From Morinoia aosen (Eukaryota; Arthropoda; Malacostraca; Amphipoda; Talitridae): DNA of 64,000 nucleotides. The stretch is taken from NCBI GenBank assembly GCA_030386875.1, contig CM059569.1:46973842-47037841 (forward strand), read 5' to 3'. This document shows positions 36,701 through 51,700 of this stretch, piece after piece. The notes below the pieces were generated by a model that searched no databases, had not been told where the DNA came from, and saw nothing but the letters and a program-made list of their open reading frames with translations. The translations under genes were made by a program, and so were the position numbers. Within the stretch, counting starts at the first letter, position 1; each line of letters opens with the position of its first letter.

Positions 36701-39700
36701 TGAGACGCAAACAATATTTCTCATTCGGAGCTCTCTTTTTGAATATTTTTCTTGTCAATCAATTTCAATGAAACAAAAGACACTCATTCAAGTTGTGTTT
36801 TTAAACTCGTTTACAATTGAAAAAATGATGAGCCTCTTGAATCAATCACTCATACTCTTATAATTTGTTTACTTTCTTCCATCCAGTATTTGAACTCTGC
36901 GTTATCAAACAAAATAAGTTGCATAACATCATTTAAGTCTAAAAATGAGGCAAGGAGGAATCACCTGACGTCTCCATTTCTATTCAGTTTCATCTCAATC
37001 GAAGCACACGTTTTCGATACATCCTACCACCCCAACTGTACGAGACAAAAGGCGAGACAAGATATCGCCTTTTTTCCGTCATGCCATCAATATGAATGCC
37101 TATACGGTTGAATGCGATTAAACATTCAGTGCACTTGTATCCCATTAAGTTAGTTTCTTAGTTTCCTATTCACTGCGTATAATTTCTTTGTAAATTGTTA
37201 ATTTGAGTTGAACACAAATCAAGAATGTTTCTTTATTACTCACAAAATTATTTGATTGATAAAAATTGATTGTTCTGGCTTTGTATGCTATGGACATAAA
37301 TCGAAGAAGTTTGAAGTCTTAGTCTAATGAATGGATGCATTTTTTTGCCTAGCTGTAATAGTTGATTGAACATAACAGCAAGAAAAAAAGCACGCTAGAG
37401 CGTGCGTTTGTAATCCTTCTTTGTACAATATTATCTTGTCAAAAGTTTGTTCCCTATGCAGAGTGATTAGCTTGGTTACGTGTAGTGTGAAAGATAGGTG
37501 TAAATCTTTTTAGTTTAGAACTATTCTTGAGCTATAATGGTGTATGCAAGAGTGATATTTTGAGCAATAATAGCAGAAATCGGTAAAATTAATGCAGTCG
37601 TTGACAAATTATAGCCTACTCATCTCCATAAAATTTAAAATGTTACACGTCACAGTATTTTGTTGTGCATGTGTTAGTAAGTGTACACCCTGACGTATAG
37701 GGCTGGCATACTCTACAACATGACATCAAGTATAGTCTGTGCTGTGTATTATAGAGTACATTGCACTCTATATTCTAGAAAGTCTGTTAATGCTGAATTG
37801 TATGTCAAATAGTATCAGAGCATCAGTCTGCTGCATGAACTGTGATCAGTACAAATCTTAATAATTTGAGCGCTCGCTTATGAAGGTAAATTCATTCGTG
37901 CATCCATTACAAAAAAAAAAAAACGCGACAAGAGTTCATTTCTACACAAGAACGTTCCGCTAACGTTGCATTGCAAACACACAAAGACAAAGTCTTCGAA
38001 ACAAAAGGAACTGAACTTCTCGTGGAATAAACGTTGCCCATATCATGGTCGGTGGTTCATTCAATCTTCCTTCGACTTACACGAGTCAGTCATCTTTCTC
38101 GAACCTCAACTTATCCAGATCAAAATCAGCTTCAGTTATTCAACTAATATGATACTTGATTCAAGTTACGATTAGCAAGGGCTAATTTTCATCCGTATAG
38201 GTTGAGGTTCACGTAAGATGAGGTATTTTTACCTCGAGGTTCGACTCTATCCAGTTACATGGAACTGCCGGAGCACCACCGATGCCTAGCCCTGTGCGTG
38301 GAAGGCCACTTCTTCGTTGGCTGATCGGCAACCACACTCCGTCCGCACCGGGGGAACTTGGAGGTGGTCCGAGGTTGAAAAATTGTCAGCAATCCATCCA
38401 GAAAAATGGTCATCGCTTAAAGGCGGATGAAAGTACTTCTCGGGTATTCATGAAATGACAAAGAACTTTTCTAACCACAAAAATTGTTTGTGAACGGCGG
38501 GGTGTTACGACGCAAAGCCCAGGATCACTAAAAAAATAAAAAGCGAAGAAAATGTTAATAAAATTAGTCATTTTACTAACAAAATATAATACGTTCCGGA
38601 GACCAACTACATTAGATGGTTTTAGTTTCGGAGATGGTCTTTGCAATAAGATGGTTTTGTTTTTTTAGATGGTTTTGGCTGTAAGATGGTTTTGACCATA
38701 AGAAATTTTGGTTTCGGAGATGGTTTCGGCCGTATGACGTAGAGCTGGACGGCTCGTAAGGACAACTCGAGGAGGCGCGGGCCGCCGAGCACGTTAGCCT
38801 TGCGCGTTGGGGACCGCAGGCTCCTGCAGTAAATGTCAGCTAGTCTCCACCTTCCTATTCCCACATTCCAGCCGAGGGAAGCTCCTCGGTTCTGCTTTTC
38901 ACAATTTTGGTGGCTGCAGAATCGTAAGCACTGAGTGATGATAAGTGCTATTGTGCTCATTATTATTATTCTGACACTTTTCATAAATTTTGGGGTTGCA
39001 GAATCGTGAGCACTGAGTGATGTTAAGCACTATTGTGCTCATTATTATTATTCTGACACTTTTCATAAATTTTGGGGTTGCAGAATCGTAAGCACTGAGT
39101 GATGATAAGAGCTTCTAGGCCTATCATTGTTATTCTGGTACTTTCCATAAATTTGGAGGTTGCTGAATCGTAAGTAGTGAGTAATAATATCGAGCGCTTA
39201 TATATACTTATCATTGTTATTTTGACCAACTTTTAAAAGTCTGTATTTTTTCACCTTTAGAACGACCGATTTTCTCTTCTTTTCATTTCATTTTCATTAT
39301 AGTTGCTTCTTAAATTGACGATCAGAACTGTTATTGAATAAGACACTAAATGGTTGTTTTGTCGCACATTTTATTTCGAACTTACGGTGCTTGAGGATTA
39401 ATTTTCAACCAAATTGTACTTTAGAAAACATAAGACATTGCTGCTTTTATAGACAGTTGAGTTTTTTATTACTTCAAGTTATACACGGTGTGCCTTTAAT
39501 ACAGATTGCGCATCCTGAGGAATCGTGTAAAACCAATGTCCATCTATTTGCTATGTCTTATCTACATATATCGCCATTCGTTCAGTCGCAAACTACTTGG
39601 TCGTTTCATTCTTAGCTAGGTGGAAGACATCAAATTAAAAAATTGATGATTAGTTTTACAGCTTTTAAGAGAAATTTATTAATTATACTAGAGTCAATTG

Positions 39701-42700
39701 TAGTTTGGTGGGAGCTATATACATTTTCGGAGAAATTTTCGCTGTTGCTGGCCGATACCAGGGGCTGTTGTGTTTCAGTGTTAGTGAATTCAGTGGAATA
39801 TACCTTGATACACAGAGAAAGTCTCATCATTGGTATTTGGCACGAGGTGCGTTGTTATAACCCTTTTGTAACTCTCCTACACCACCATCTTATGGAGCGT
39901 GTTTAGGTGAAGTCATGCTTGCATCATACTTCCATCTCGACCGAAAAGATCGATGGGTTACGTTACACTTACTTGTTGACACACACAAATTTTAAAATTC
40001 GCATTTAGACGCTAATTTATAAGCGAGCTTCAATACTGCGTGCTGAGAAGTGAAAGTTAAGAAGCTATGCATCATCGTATAAGGTAAATCACTTTATCGT
40101 CAATCACATCTTTCATATACACATCTTCGAAAAATTATCTCTCGTTCCTCGCGCTTGTTCTTCCGTAAATTATGACTGCAGTTAGTCTGGCACAATTCCA
40201 AAACAATTACACTCTACATAAACTGTTTTAATTCGGATTTGAGAGCTAAAATAAAAGTTACCCTGTACAGTTAAATGGAATCTTTTTTAAAAGAAGTTGC
40301 ATTTAAAAGATCTAAAATTTTTGTATCAATCCTTGAAAGAAAATATTTGACCTCACTTCAAAGATGCGCTTGACGTACATGCTGTGTGACGCAATTTCCT
40401 CACTTGAGAATGAAGCCGAGAATGGTTTTAACTCAGAGATAATATAGGGTGTGGTGAGGGTGCGCTGCTGCAACTACTCTAAAATTAGCGCTGTGGTTGA
40501 ACAATACAAACTGTTTTGATGCGCTATCATTAAGCAAAAAATGAGCTTCAAGAAGGGTACAGGATGATGTGGAAAGAGATAAGAGCGTTAAGGATGATTT
40601 GTTATACGATCGTTCGAAATTTTTAGAATTAGCTACATGAAGACCACAGGTTTTTAGATTGTCATATAATTATGCATGGTGGGTGGTATGTACTATTTGT
40701 AATAGTTTACCGTTATGTAGTTTCCATGGAAACTCAACAGTGGATTTTACTGTTAGCTTAATTTTTTCATTTAGAAATTGTTTTTGATAGGTATTTTCAT
40801 TTCCATGCTCAAAAAGTAGTTTCAGTTGTGTGTTCTTATTTAAGAAACTAAATTCTGTAATTGTGTCCTCTTACGGATAAAATTTACGTTTATCAGAAAT
40901 AGTTAACGGTAATTTTCATATTATTTCCATCGGCGAACGATACACTTACGCTCACTGTTAAAGATAAATGCAGCATCAACAACAAATGCTACAGCATTTA
41001 AAATTCGTGCGCAAGGCGAACTGTCCACTGTTGTTCAATGAATGAACAGTTATGTTCACTAATTTACGCACACACATACCATTGAATTAATACTGCCTTA
41101 TAATTTGTGTTCTGCTCGCACTCCAGGTACAAGCACAGTTAGACAGCTGAGAAAATAAAACTTCGTGGTATACTGTAGCTCACATGATCCTGGGAGACAT
41201 TCCAGGACCATGCCTATGTAGCCAGTATTATCCAGTATCAGTATCATCCATGAGCCAGTATCGTCCATTTTTTCAGTTCCGACCAGTACCGAACCATATC
41301 AACCCCTTTTTCATAATATTAACAGGGCTATCCTCAGGTATTTTCTAGCTTCAGATTATGAGTTTCTTCTTAAATGAGATGCGCTTGTCAGCATTTTACT
41401 CAAAATTTGTTATCATTGTCATGATAATTATTCCCATAAACATTGCCCCATGGCTAGGTAGAATCCCCGCATCATCCGATAGCTCGGTCGACTGAGAGGC
41501 TCCTGAAACATCTAAGTTCGTGGGATATTTCGCAGACGTTGCCTTGTCCGGCGAGAATTGTGAAGGTGCACGCGATTCTGTCGCCCCGAGATTCACATCT
41601 CGGTTGAAAAAATCCCCCGACGTGTTGCTACCGTGCCCCCTCTCCCTCTCCTGTCCGTTCTGCTCCACTTGTCCTCGCTTCTGTTCAACTTCCTCTTGGT
41701 GTCTCACCCGTGTTTCTGCTAAGTAGTTCATTAATGAACGACTGCATATTTATCCCATGCTCGTTTGGGTTGCCTTCGTAATTGCTTGTTTGAGAAGAGA
41801 GTATGAATTTGAATTAGTTTTGCGAACTTCGTATCATTTGCTAGGAAATCTGACGCTTTAAGTCAAATTTTGACTTTGTTTTCGGACGTGGATTGCGTGT
41901 GCGTGCACAAAAGATCACCTGTTCCCATTCATCGCTTGTACGTTCATCTCTGAGGTGACGTAGGACGCCCCTCGAGCACCTCCCACAGCCCCTCCCTAGC
42001 GGCTCACTCGTAGCTCAGCAGTTTTTACTTTCATGCGTTACCGCCAAGGCCGCCTGAGCCTTGCCGCCGTTTTGAGGCTCTACCATAAATGCTAAAGATC
42101 TCTGCACCGCTGCATTCTTTGCGAACTTAGACATAGGATTCTGCTGCGTTCCCTCGAACGACGCAAAATCACGCATGCTTTCTTTCAAAAAGGTGTTTAA
42201 ACTCAACACGTTTCAGGAAGTTTGGATCGAGGAAATAATTACAGAAAGTTCTTAAAAATTCAAGGTCAAACGAAACTAAGACCGGCTCACTCTCGCTGCG
42301 GCCGGAGCTCGCGCTCCAGATACGCGACGATGGTGGCAGTGTACGAGTATTCACTACCGCCTCATAAACTCAACTTTCTAAAACAAACAGAACGTTTACA
42401 TTTTTTCCCGTAACTTGGGTCTCGCGTTCAAAGAGTGAATCATTTGCCACGCTTACTCGTTTGCTTGCTCCCAGCTGGAAACTGAATTTATGGAAATGAT
42501 TCGACGTGTAAGATTTGAGTGGATTCGTGTAAGACCGAGGTTTTACGTGCTGAGTGGTGCCGAGTGGAAGTGGACTGCCGTGTCCTCCGCTGAAGGTTTT
42601 ATGCCGGGCGACGTGCTTTGTGCACGGCCGATTGCTCGCATTCTGGAAATTTTGCATTTTTGAAGCCGTGTCCATTGTTCGTTCTACTACAGCGTGTTGT

Positions 42701-45700
42701 GTGCATGACGTCATTATACTAAATAGGACACTTGATCGAGTTACAATTTAACATTTGTTTATTTTCGATGCATTGGGCCTATATTGAAACGTGTTATGTA
42801 ATCATGATCCTGATTTTGACGTAAAGATTTTTGACGCCCCATTGCACTGTGTTATTATAGCTCTCAGTTGACCCTGCTCTTATTTTAGTCGAAATACGAC
42901 CTTGTTTTAAATGACATCAACAGGGTGAGCTGCTTAGTGGGCAGGTTAGTTCTCGAATTTTCTGTGGGGAGCATCTCATTACTGCTATAAACTTATTTTA
43001 CTGCTTTAAAATCTCCAGAACACAGATGTCAGAAATAGCATTTTCAGGCTTCTGGCTGTGAGTAAACTCCGAAAAATAGTCTTCTAACATATTTTCATAA
43101 CTTGAAAAATGCATAGAAGTAATATTTATTTTCACGTGGGGTTTTCCTCACTAGAGAAAAAAACACCGTCACATAACTTCCAACATCTATAATAAATGGA
43201 AAATATCGCAGTTCAATTTTAAATTTCACTTTCGTTAGTAGGTCTGTACGTGAGCTATATTGCAGCAAAGTACTTAGAACTACTCAATAATGTTGATATA
43301 TACTTCAACTTCGGGAGCAAAGTAGAGCAAACTTTACTTTTAAAGACTTCATGACAACTTTATGCTTATAGGGAAGCATGGAAACACCAGGTTATGGACG
43401 TTGACTTAGGAAATTATTTATTTTACAACTTCACTATCTCGCTCACAGAAGTGAAAAGGGCTGGGGAGCTCCAACAATCCTTCAACATTATCAACTTCAA
43501 TAATTATTGAAGTAAGTAAGGTGCTGATGTAAAATTACGCTACTAAAACGAGACAATTAAACCTGGATGGTCGAGGTGGGCCTGCAAATAAGGCACCGGA
43601 AACACGAATAAACAAAAAGGCTTTTTACCGCAGCTCGTAACTTTTGGTCTCGGACCTACCATTCTCGCTCGAGGTGCCTGGGAGTGGGAGGGAAGGCCTG
43701 TGACATGAAGCGGGAACGTTAGCTCGCGTAAGCTCTGGTCTAGGGTTAAAGGCTACATGCCTGACTTCTCCCTGTAAAGCACAATGATGTGTGGGCGTGA
43801 ACGACGGAGATGCAGTGCGCTCATGGGATGGGAACAATCAGTTCCCGATACTTCTTTGAAACCCCGTATGACTTAGAAATAAAACATTGAAATACCCGTA
43901 CGAAATCATCAAATGGGTAAGCGAAGTTGAATTTTCTTTTAGAATCGTAAATTTGTGAACGTGTTTGCGGGTTCGACTGAAGTTCTGGATCCGCGTTCTA
44001 GATTATTCCCGTTTAGGCTGCCCATGACCGGATCTAAGATGAGGTGTTTTATCTGATGGACAGCGCTACGACAACAACCAAGGTCGTAAACCACATGTTC
44101 TTGGTGCTACCTCCTGCACGAAGCACGATTCATTTCATCCACCTTGTTTTGAAGCCAAATCTGGAGTTGCTATTGATGGCCTTCGAGCATTCGGAATGTC
44201 GTCAACACTTGTTTCACCTTTTTGAACTCGCGTACAAGTTTATGAATGTGTGGCTGATGATATTGTTCTATGTATTGGAGAGATGCAGGGGGTGCATCGG
44301 GAGAAAAATTAACGTTAAGATTTGGCGTTTGAAAGGAACTGTTAGAACGACTTTTTGACTGCAAATACGAGTATGGACAGAGACAGTAGGTGAGTTGTGT
44401 GTAGCAGAATGAACAACGGTGAGACTGTTTCGGATGAAGCATTTAGAGCAGAAAATATATTAGGAAAGGTTTAAAATAATTTGTTAAGTGAAAAACATTG
44501 TGATTATATAACTTACTGAATAAAATGAAAATTATATGGTAAAAATTTATTGAATAGTGCACCCCAAATAACTACGGGTCTATTTTTACTCGTGAAATTA
44601 GATCATGAATATGATTACAAAAATATTTACACTCAGTGATCATACATAAAATCATAACCATCATACTTTACGTACCATATTCTGATAGGGTTGTTAACTT
44701 GGCATATTTTTTTGCCAAAATTCTAAAATTTTTCATCTTTCAAGTAAAATTCAATCATACAGACCACTCAGCATTTAGCAGCGTGGTCAACTTTTGGTTC
44801 CCACCAATAAATACCACATTCAGAAAAAACGCCATGTTCAGAAATTTTACCCCGCGGTGTTACTGGCAATCTTGTTCAGGGAAGTTCACCCGAAGAAACA
44901 ACGTAAGAACTACTCAGCTGAGGGATTTTGAGCCAATTACTATTACTTACTGAAAGAACTAATGCATGTAATGTTTCCAAGTCTTCGTTTAGCCTAGTGA
45001 AATAGAAATTCTGGAGTCTGTTTCGCCCATTTTTTCACTCACGGAACACCAGACGTAGGCCGTTGCAGGAGATGCCGGTCAAGGAACAATCATTATTTAC
45101 CGTTTTCTTTCATCTGCAAGCATCAAGAAATATTGTTCCTATTTGACAAATCTTTAATAAAATATCTAAATTTAAAAGATTAAATTCAAGTACGTTTACT
45201 GAGTACTTAACATTTTCTACATCCAAAAGATGGCATTATCTTTGATTTACAGTTTTACTCTCTGACGATTGGAAACCAGCGTTTCTCTATATATTTTTTG
45301 TATTTTAATGCTTAAACTACAGCGAAATTAAACGATATTTATTTCCTAGATTTTCAGTTTATACTTACTGGAGGATCGTTTTGTCTGTACGAAATAAATT
45401 AGAAACATGTGTTCTCAATGACGCTTCTAATTGATTGCGTGTTAAGGCATAAGTCTTCAATTCTGTGCAATTATTACATAGAACCTCGATTCCTTTAAAA
45501 TTCCTAATGCTCTTTGAGCGTCGAAAAAATTTCATTCCTATTTATAAACCCTCGATAGCTAATCTAATTAAACAGCTTATCTAGTCACAAGAAGAAATAT
45601 AGAATTCACTCGAGCAGAAAGAATTTTAATGTACTTAAAATAACTAGAAGTAGCGCAAATATTAACCTAACCTGACTTATTGTTCAGTTTTCAGACAAAA

Positions 45701-48700
45701 AGTACCGGTTATTTAATGACTTACTTGAATTTTTGACGTTAACATCTGACTTCTGTGAATTATATTGGAAGTGTGAGGACATATGGTGACCATCAGCTTC
45801 CAAATCTTTGATGTGGGCGTTGGCCTTGCTTGCATGGAAGAGGCTTTATGATCTATTGTTTTTGATTCATGGGACATTTTTCAGTCGTATTTTTTAGTCG
45901 CAGAAATATCATAATGAATTACGAATCATCACCCTTCAATCTTCGAATGAATTGAGAGTAGCTCTTTCGTGACAATGCCACTGAAATACATTGCAAAACA
46001 CGAGTAAAAACCAGAAACGATTTATAGAACCACTGTTTCAACGGAACATATCTCTACTTCTAAAATTACATATAAATACGTACTTATAAGGTGCATAAAA
46101 GTAATACGTACTCCTCTAATATACCGTGGGACGATATTCAGCACTGCGCCCTCACAACGCTTAGCAAAAGTTGCAATACGAGAACACTAGGATATATTTC
46201 CTTCAATCTCAATAGTCACTGTGACCGTGTTGCGGTTTGGTTCAGCGAATAGAGGTTTACGTGTTTTTTTCTGTACGAGAGACATTTTCTGGCAGATCGA
46301 CGATAGAGGTTATCCTGGCAATATGAATACAGGTTTGAAAATTTTGCTTCAAACCACTGTCAAACACGTTGGAATATTTTATACTATAAGACGTGATTGT
46401 GTTTTCATTGCAATACAGCATGCGTTCGAGTTCCCTTCTGAAGTGTCATTTCAAGTTTTAAGCTCTGTCTTCAAAGCTTGCTCGGTCATTTACCCTCTCT
46501 GGTAACTCATATCACGCGTGCGAAAAACGTTCGCTCGAACCGGAACTTGCATTGGTTTTATATATTGATTGAAGTAGGTTTTGTAATTATGACATCATGA
46601 ATTAGAGCATAAAGTGTCCTGAGTTAGAGTTCATTCTTTTTAGCTGCCTGCTTTAATTTTAGCGTCGCCCAATTTCAATTTTTGATAATCGGTAAATGAA
46701 CCTTTATCACGTAAACATCTCACCTATTGCTTGTGATATGATTTAAAACTTTGTTAATGCACTTCCCTGGCGTATGGGTCAATAAACACTATTTTAAGGG
46801 TTCTTTTTTATGCAGAGAAGTGGGGAGACAAGCACCTTGACATTTGGCGCAGTCAGTTATGCTCTGCCTGCGCTTCGTGTTTCAGCCCAAATGGTGAAGT
46901 TCAATCGCTGGGCGCCGTGTTGTGCGCTACGCTTCTATATAGTATCTAATTGTGACGCAAGCAAGTAATTATTACCAATTCAGCGTCATTTCAGGAGCTC
47001 TGACGAATTGAGTTTCATTTGAGTTGTTTTAGCTCAGGCGCGCATACAGGCTTTATTGTGTTGGACACGTGTGATGTGGTTTGAATAATTTCTGCATCTT
47101 TTTTGGGTATGCGGGTAGAACCAAAGAACTAAAAGCGTATTTAGAATTATTTCAAATTTTTGAGCATATTTTCATAGGATATGATGATCAGTGAGTCCAA
47201 GATTAGCTTGCGGTCTATGTAAAGTAGAGACCATTATAAACACAGCATGACGCCACTCAGCATCTCTACGTTAAGTTCAAGCGCCATTTACGTAGTCGTG
47301 GTCCACCTTAATGTAATTTGTCCTTATTTTTTGAGGTGTACACTGGTTGATATTTCTCTCATATTATTCAGCTAGTTCAGTCCACGGCTTGTTAACATTG
47401 AGTTTACGTAAGCAGCTTGCCATTTATATCATTTTTAACTAATCGTTTTTCCGGCACATTTAAAAAGCTAACAAAATGTAGCACACTCAAAATGCAGTAC
47501 TCTAAACTTTTATTAACTTATGAGATTACTTTCTATACCCTATTCCTAGTATTCTTAGCAAAGCTTATCTGTTGAAGATGGGAAAACAACTCATTTTATA
47601 CGCAACTCTTCTGTTTCTTCATGGCTTATTTTGGGTTTAGTTAATCATTTAACGCCCCACTGGACTCTACGGTCCTCTTTTGAAAATAACCCCGATATAT
47701 CACATTTCTGGTTACCTTTGTTTCCTAATCTGTTCTTTGGAGTTCACTGCTGAGCTAAGGACAGTTTCTTCCTCATCCTGATATTGGTGACTACCTGATG
47801 CCAGTCCCAGTTTAATGATGGTGGTTATTTTGGTAATGTGAGTACAAAAATGCTGACGTTTAAATGCGTTAAATGCTGACGTCCAGCGCGCTGATCCCTT
47901 TAGCATGAGTGTTGCTGATCAAAATATCACTCTAAAGAGTCGATTCTTAAATATGCTTCCATGATGATAGAAAGTCCATTCCACTCGGTGTCAAGAAAGC
48001 ATCAGCGATACATTCTACTACCGCTTGAGGACCGATCTTTTTTCCTACATTGGTAATCAAGAAGCGAATCTGTACAACAACCTCATCTTCATTCCCCTTT
48101 TTTAAAAGACACGATAGATGGCTTGAAATCAACTGACAGTTAGTTACAGTTTTTGTTAGTGTAATGTTTCAATGTGTTATGAGAAATTATCAGTGAACAT
48201 GTACTCATGAGCCCATGAAGTTGTCAGCAGATGACGCAGGCTGGCGATAGCTTGGCTCTGTAGGCGGGGGAAGTAAAGCAAGGTCGGAGGACGGCTGCAG
48301 GAGTTTTAGAACCGTGTTTCTCACTTCCTGATGACTGCGAGCGAGGTGCTCTCCTTACTACCGGAATACCTACCCCACCTTCATTCACGAGTGTTATGGA
48401 ATCATTTTCGCTCTTTTGTCTTCATTTCTCTAGTATTATGGAGTCGTTTTCGCTCTCCTGTGAGGTTGTGGGACTGTGGGAGAGGTGCTATCCTTACCAC
48501 TGGAATAGCCATCCCTGCATTCCTCCAGTGTTATTGAGTCATTTTCACTCTTTTGACTTTTCATGGGTCTGCTTTTTAGCTCTTGTTGATTTCATTTTCC
48601 ATTTGACACAACTCCCCTAGTTCTGATAACGCTTATCTGCTTAATTGCTTTAACATGACCCTGTCCCCTGATATCATATCAATTTCGTTCCTACACTATC

Positions 48701-51700
48701 ATTTATTTTAACTTCTGTGTGAATTTTATGAAATCTATGTTTTCCAGTCTCTGGTTATGAAAGGTATTTGCTAATCCACAATAGCAAACATTCACGATTC
48801 TTTTTTCTTTCTGGCATCCATCCAACATCCATCTTTCCTCCTTTTTTTCATCCGGTGCAGAGGTTGGATGACAATCCCCTTAGCGCCAGCAGGCGTCTGC
48901 CAAATATTTGCACCAACGCTTATTTTTGAAAATTATACTGAGGAAACTCAGTGCCTGAGTCGATTAAGAAGACTAGTTTCAAGGCACATGCTGCTTGGAA
49001 CAGTTTATTTTGATAAATGGAAAAGTTAACATTGGGTTCCAATTACAAAATGAACAATGGCTGAGATATGATTGGATTAACTTAATTACTACCCTATAAA
49101 AACTAAAAAAAAGTTTGACGAGCTTCACAATACTGGTCTTTTATCAGGGTCGCAGTTTTCATGCTTTACCTGCCGTCTCGAAAGTGATAGTCCCAAAATA
49201 TTTCGTTCCCAATTTTTTAATTTCAAACTTGAATTTTGTTTGTGTATACTTTTTTGTTCCACAGTAGCAAGTGAGAACAACTCAATTACTTTCATTGCAA
49301 TTGAATATTCTTGACTGATATTTTTTCGATCGTGAAAATAATTTCTTTCAAACAAAATAGAACGTGTGGTTTATTGCTCACTTTTTTTAACAGTTCATCG
49401 AAAAGTAGATGCATAATATAGCATTTCTAAAGCAACACTAACAGTAAAAATTACATCATTGATTAAAATATTTTTGCAGCATCCATTTAAGGAAATATGA
49501 GGATAAAAATGTGGGCGTTAAAGGGTTAAGAATCTGATAACTTTTAACCAGAAAAAAAGCTAAACCCTTCACTACAAGAAACAAAGAAAAATACGTAGCT
49601 CATGCAGACTCATTTTTTGCTCGAGTGGAGTATAAAAGACACGTTCGCGCTATAGTGTTTATTGCATTTCATGCCCCGTTACGAAATCCGTATGAACTGG
49701 ATCTCGCAGTTCTCTGCCAGCATCCACAGTTAGCTTCTCACGCGCAAGGGCGGAGCCTCGCCGCCGCCTCAACCACAAAGCTTCCGTGTGTCCTTTCAGA
49801 GGAGTGGCCGTCACCGCTGCTGCACCACTTAGCTGGGGCATCGCCTTAGCTTCCGCTCTGACTGCGGCTGTTGCGTCGTTGCAAATGAGCTTTTATCAGG
49901 GCACGATGTGCATCTGTTGTAGTCTCTCATAGGACTATAATATGTTTTTATTGTGATTTGTTATGGCCCTGCTATTCCGTGGCCGTAGGAGTAATAGCTC
50001 ATATGTTAGGGAATTAACGTAATTATATGGTCTGCACTTGACCGCGACGTGAGCCACCGGTGGCCCCGGAGGGGATTCTCATAATGATAGACCAGAAGTC
50101 ACAAACTCAATTTTCATAAATACTTGATGAAAGCTAAATGATTACACGATCCAGTTAATTTTTGCTATATTCAAAACTGCTTACTACAATTGGCTTTAAT
50201 TATGAGTCGAATATTGAACTTCGGTTTACCCAATTACGGTCAAAGTCTTAATGTGTCGTTTCTATAATGAAGAGTATTCTGGTTTTGGTTCTGGTGGGCA
50301 TGTTCTGCATAATGAATGATCCAAGAATAACCAAAAGATGCATGAAGTTTGTTTTCATTACTACCACCTATGAAATGTTTCTCTACATACACGTACAGTA
50401 CAGTTGGGAGCATCGATGTCGTTTTCGGATCGACAGTTCAATTGCCTTTATTTACAATTACAGCTTATAAGAGAATCAACGAAATGAGCTTTTGAAATGG
50501 TCTTAGTTATTTGTAATTGGAAGTTCTCATTTTTCATTCCTCAGCTGCCAAAATAAAATATCTGTGTAGTAAAAAAATATGTATTGGCCGACAATAGAAC
50601 GATCTTTCTAAAAAACATTCATGAAAAATGGTACGAATTTGAAATTTTTTGCTAAATAAATGAGTTATTCACTTCGGCAGTAATAGTTTTCTACGCATAT
50701 CTATAAAAAATGAAACATTTCGGACATGAATAAGATACTGGAGGGCAGTTAATATTTTTTACCTTAATTCTAAATCCGTGAAGTCAATTCGCTTAGAAGT
50801 GGGCCAGATTTTTTGAACTGCGTTCCCTAGTAAAAGTCTTGCTTCTTAAATTTTTGACAGGGATGGGAAAAAATAATAAAAATATAACAAAGCAAAAATC
50901 AAGAATCAGTGGTTAACTGTTTACAAAACTTGAAATAGATTCTATGTGGTTTTTGTGAGTAATAGCTCTATGGTTCTTCCGTCGTCAAGTACGTTTGTAT
51001 GAAACAGGTCGAAACAATATTATTCACCTGAGCTTGCACTGGTTCCTGATTTATTTTGTTCCGAGAATTTCATTATTATAGTCTACAGTTAATTAAAATT
51101 TCGGCAATCCATGACACTCTTATTTGATTTCCCCTTGCTTTCCCTTGTCCTCACGTGGGTTGCCTATTTTCGGTAAGCTTTCATTCTTACGGATGATCTC
51201 GCTTGGAACTTTTGAATTATTAAATTGGTTTCATCGCTGCTGCTCTCACTAATTGAGTTTAAATGACTGATCCTTTCACAAAGGCGGATAGCTCACATAT
51301 GTTGCCGCCGGCCGACTGGGCAAACAAGGAAAGAAAAAGGGAATGTATTAAATTAAATAGTGTAAGGTTTAGTTTATTAATCATACATAACAACAGTGAA
51401 AAAGAAAATGCGCAATATTCGCAATGTGTAAATTTTACTTGGAAAATGCATGGAGGTTGTTAATCAGTGCGTTGTGAACCCCTGTCCCAGAAAATTTCTC
51501 AAAATCACTAACCGTCAACTAATTTCAGTGAATTTCTTCCCATAACAATTACGTTTCGGCTATGGAGCACATTTAAAATATTTGATCGTGTCAAGTACCA
51601 CAGATGTGTAAATGAGTAATAAAGGTAAAAAGAAGAACCAATGTAAATATGAACATCTCTTTCAGATATGCTGCGCTGCCTGGCTGAGCTCCTCTACCGC

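Larger units (their letters stand above)
21783..51665. other. Long gene-poor region (proposed cuticle intron 1)
   Basis: About 30 kb without a recognisable conserved exon. It contains MITEs, minisatellites and a 147-bp duplication, listed separately. Islands clearly richer in GC/CpG than the background (about 24540-24900, 27050-27200, 32640-32830, 36350-36500, 41930-42320, 43620-43830 and 49680-49870) match nothing I know. They could be old transposons, enhancers or unrecognised exons. Confidence 0.4.
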
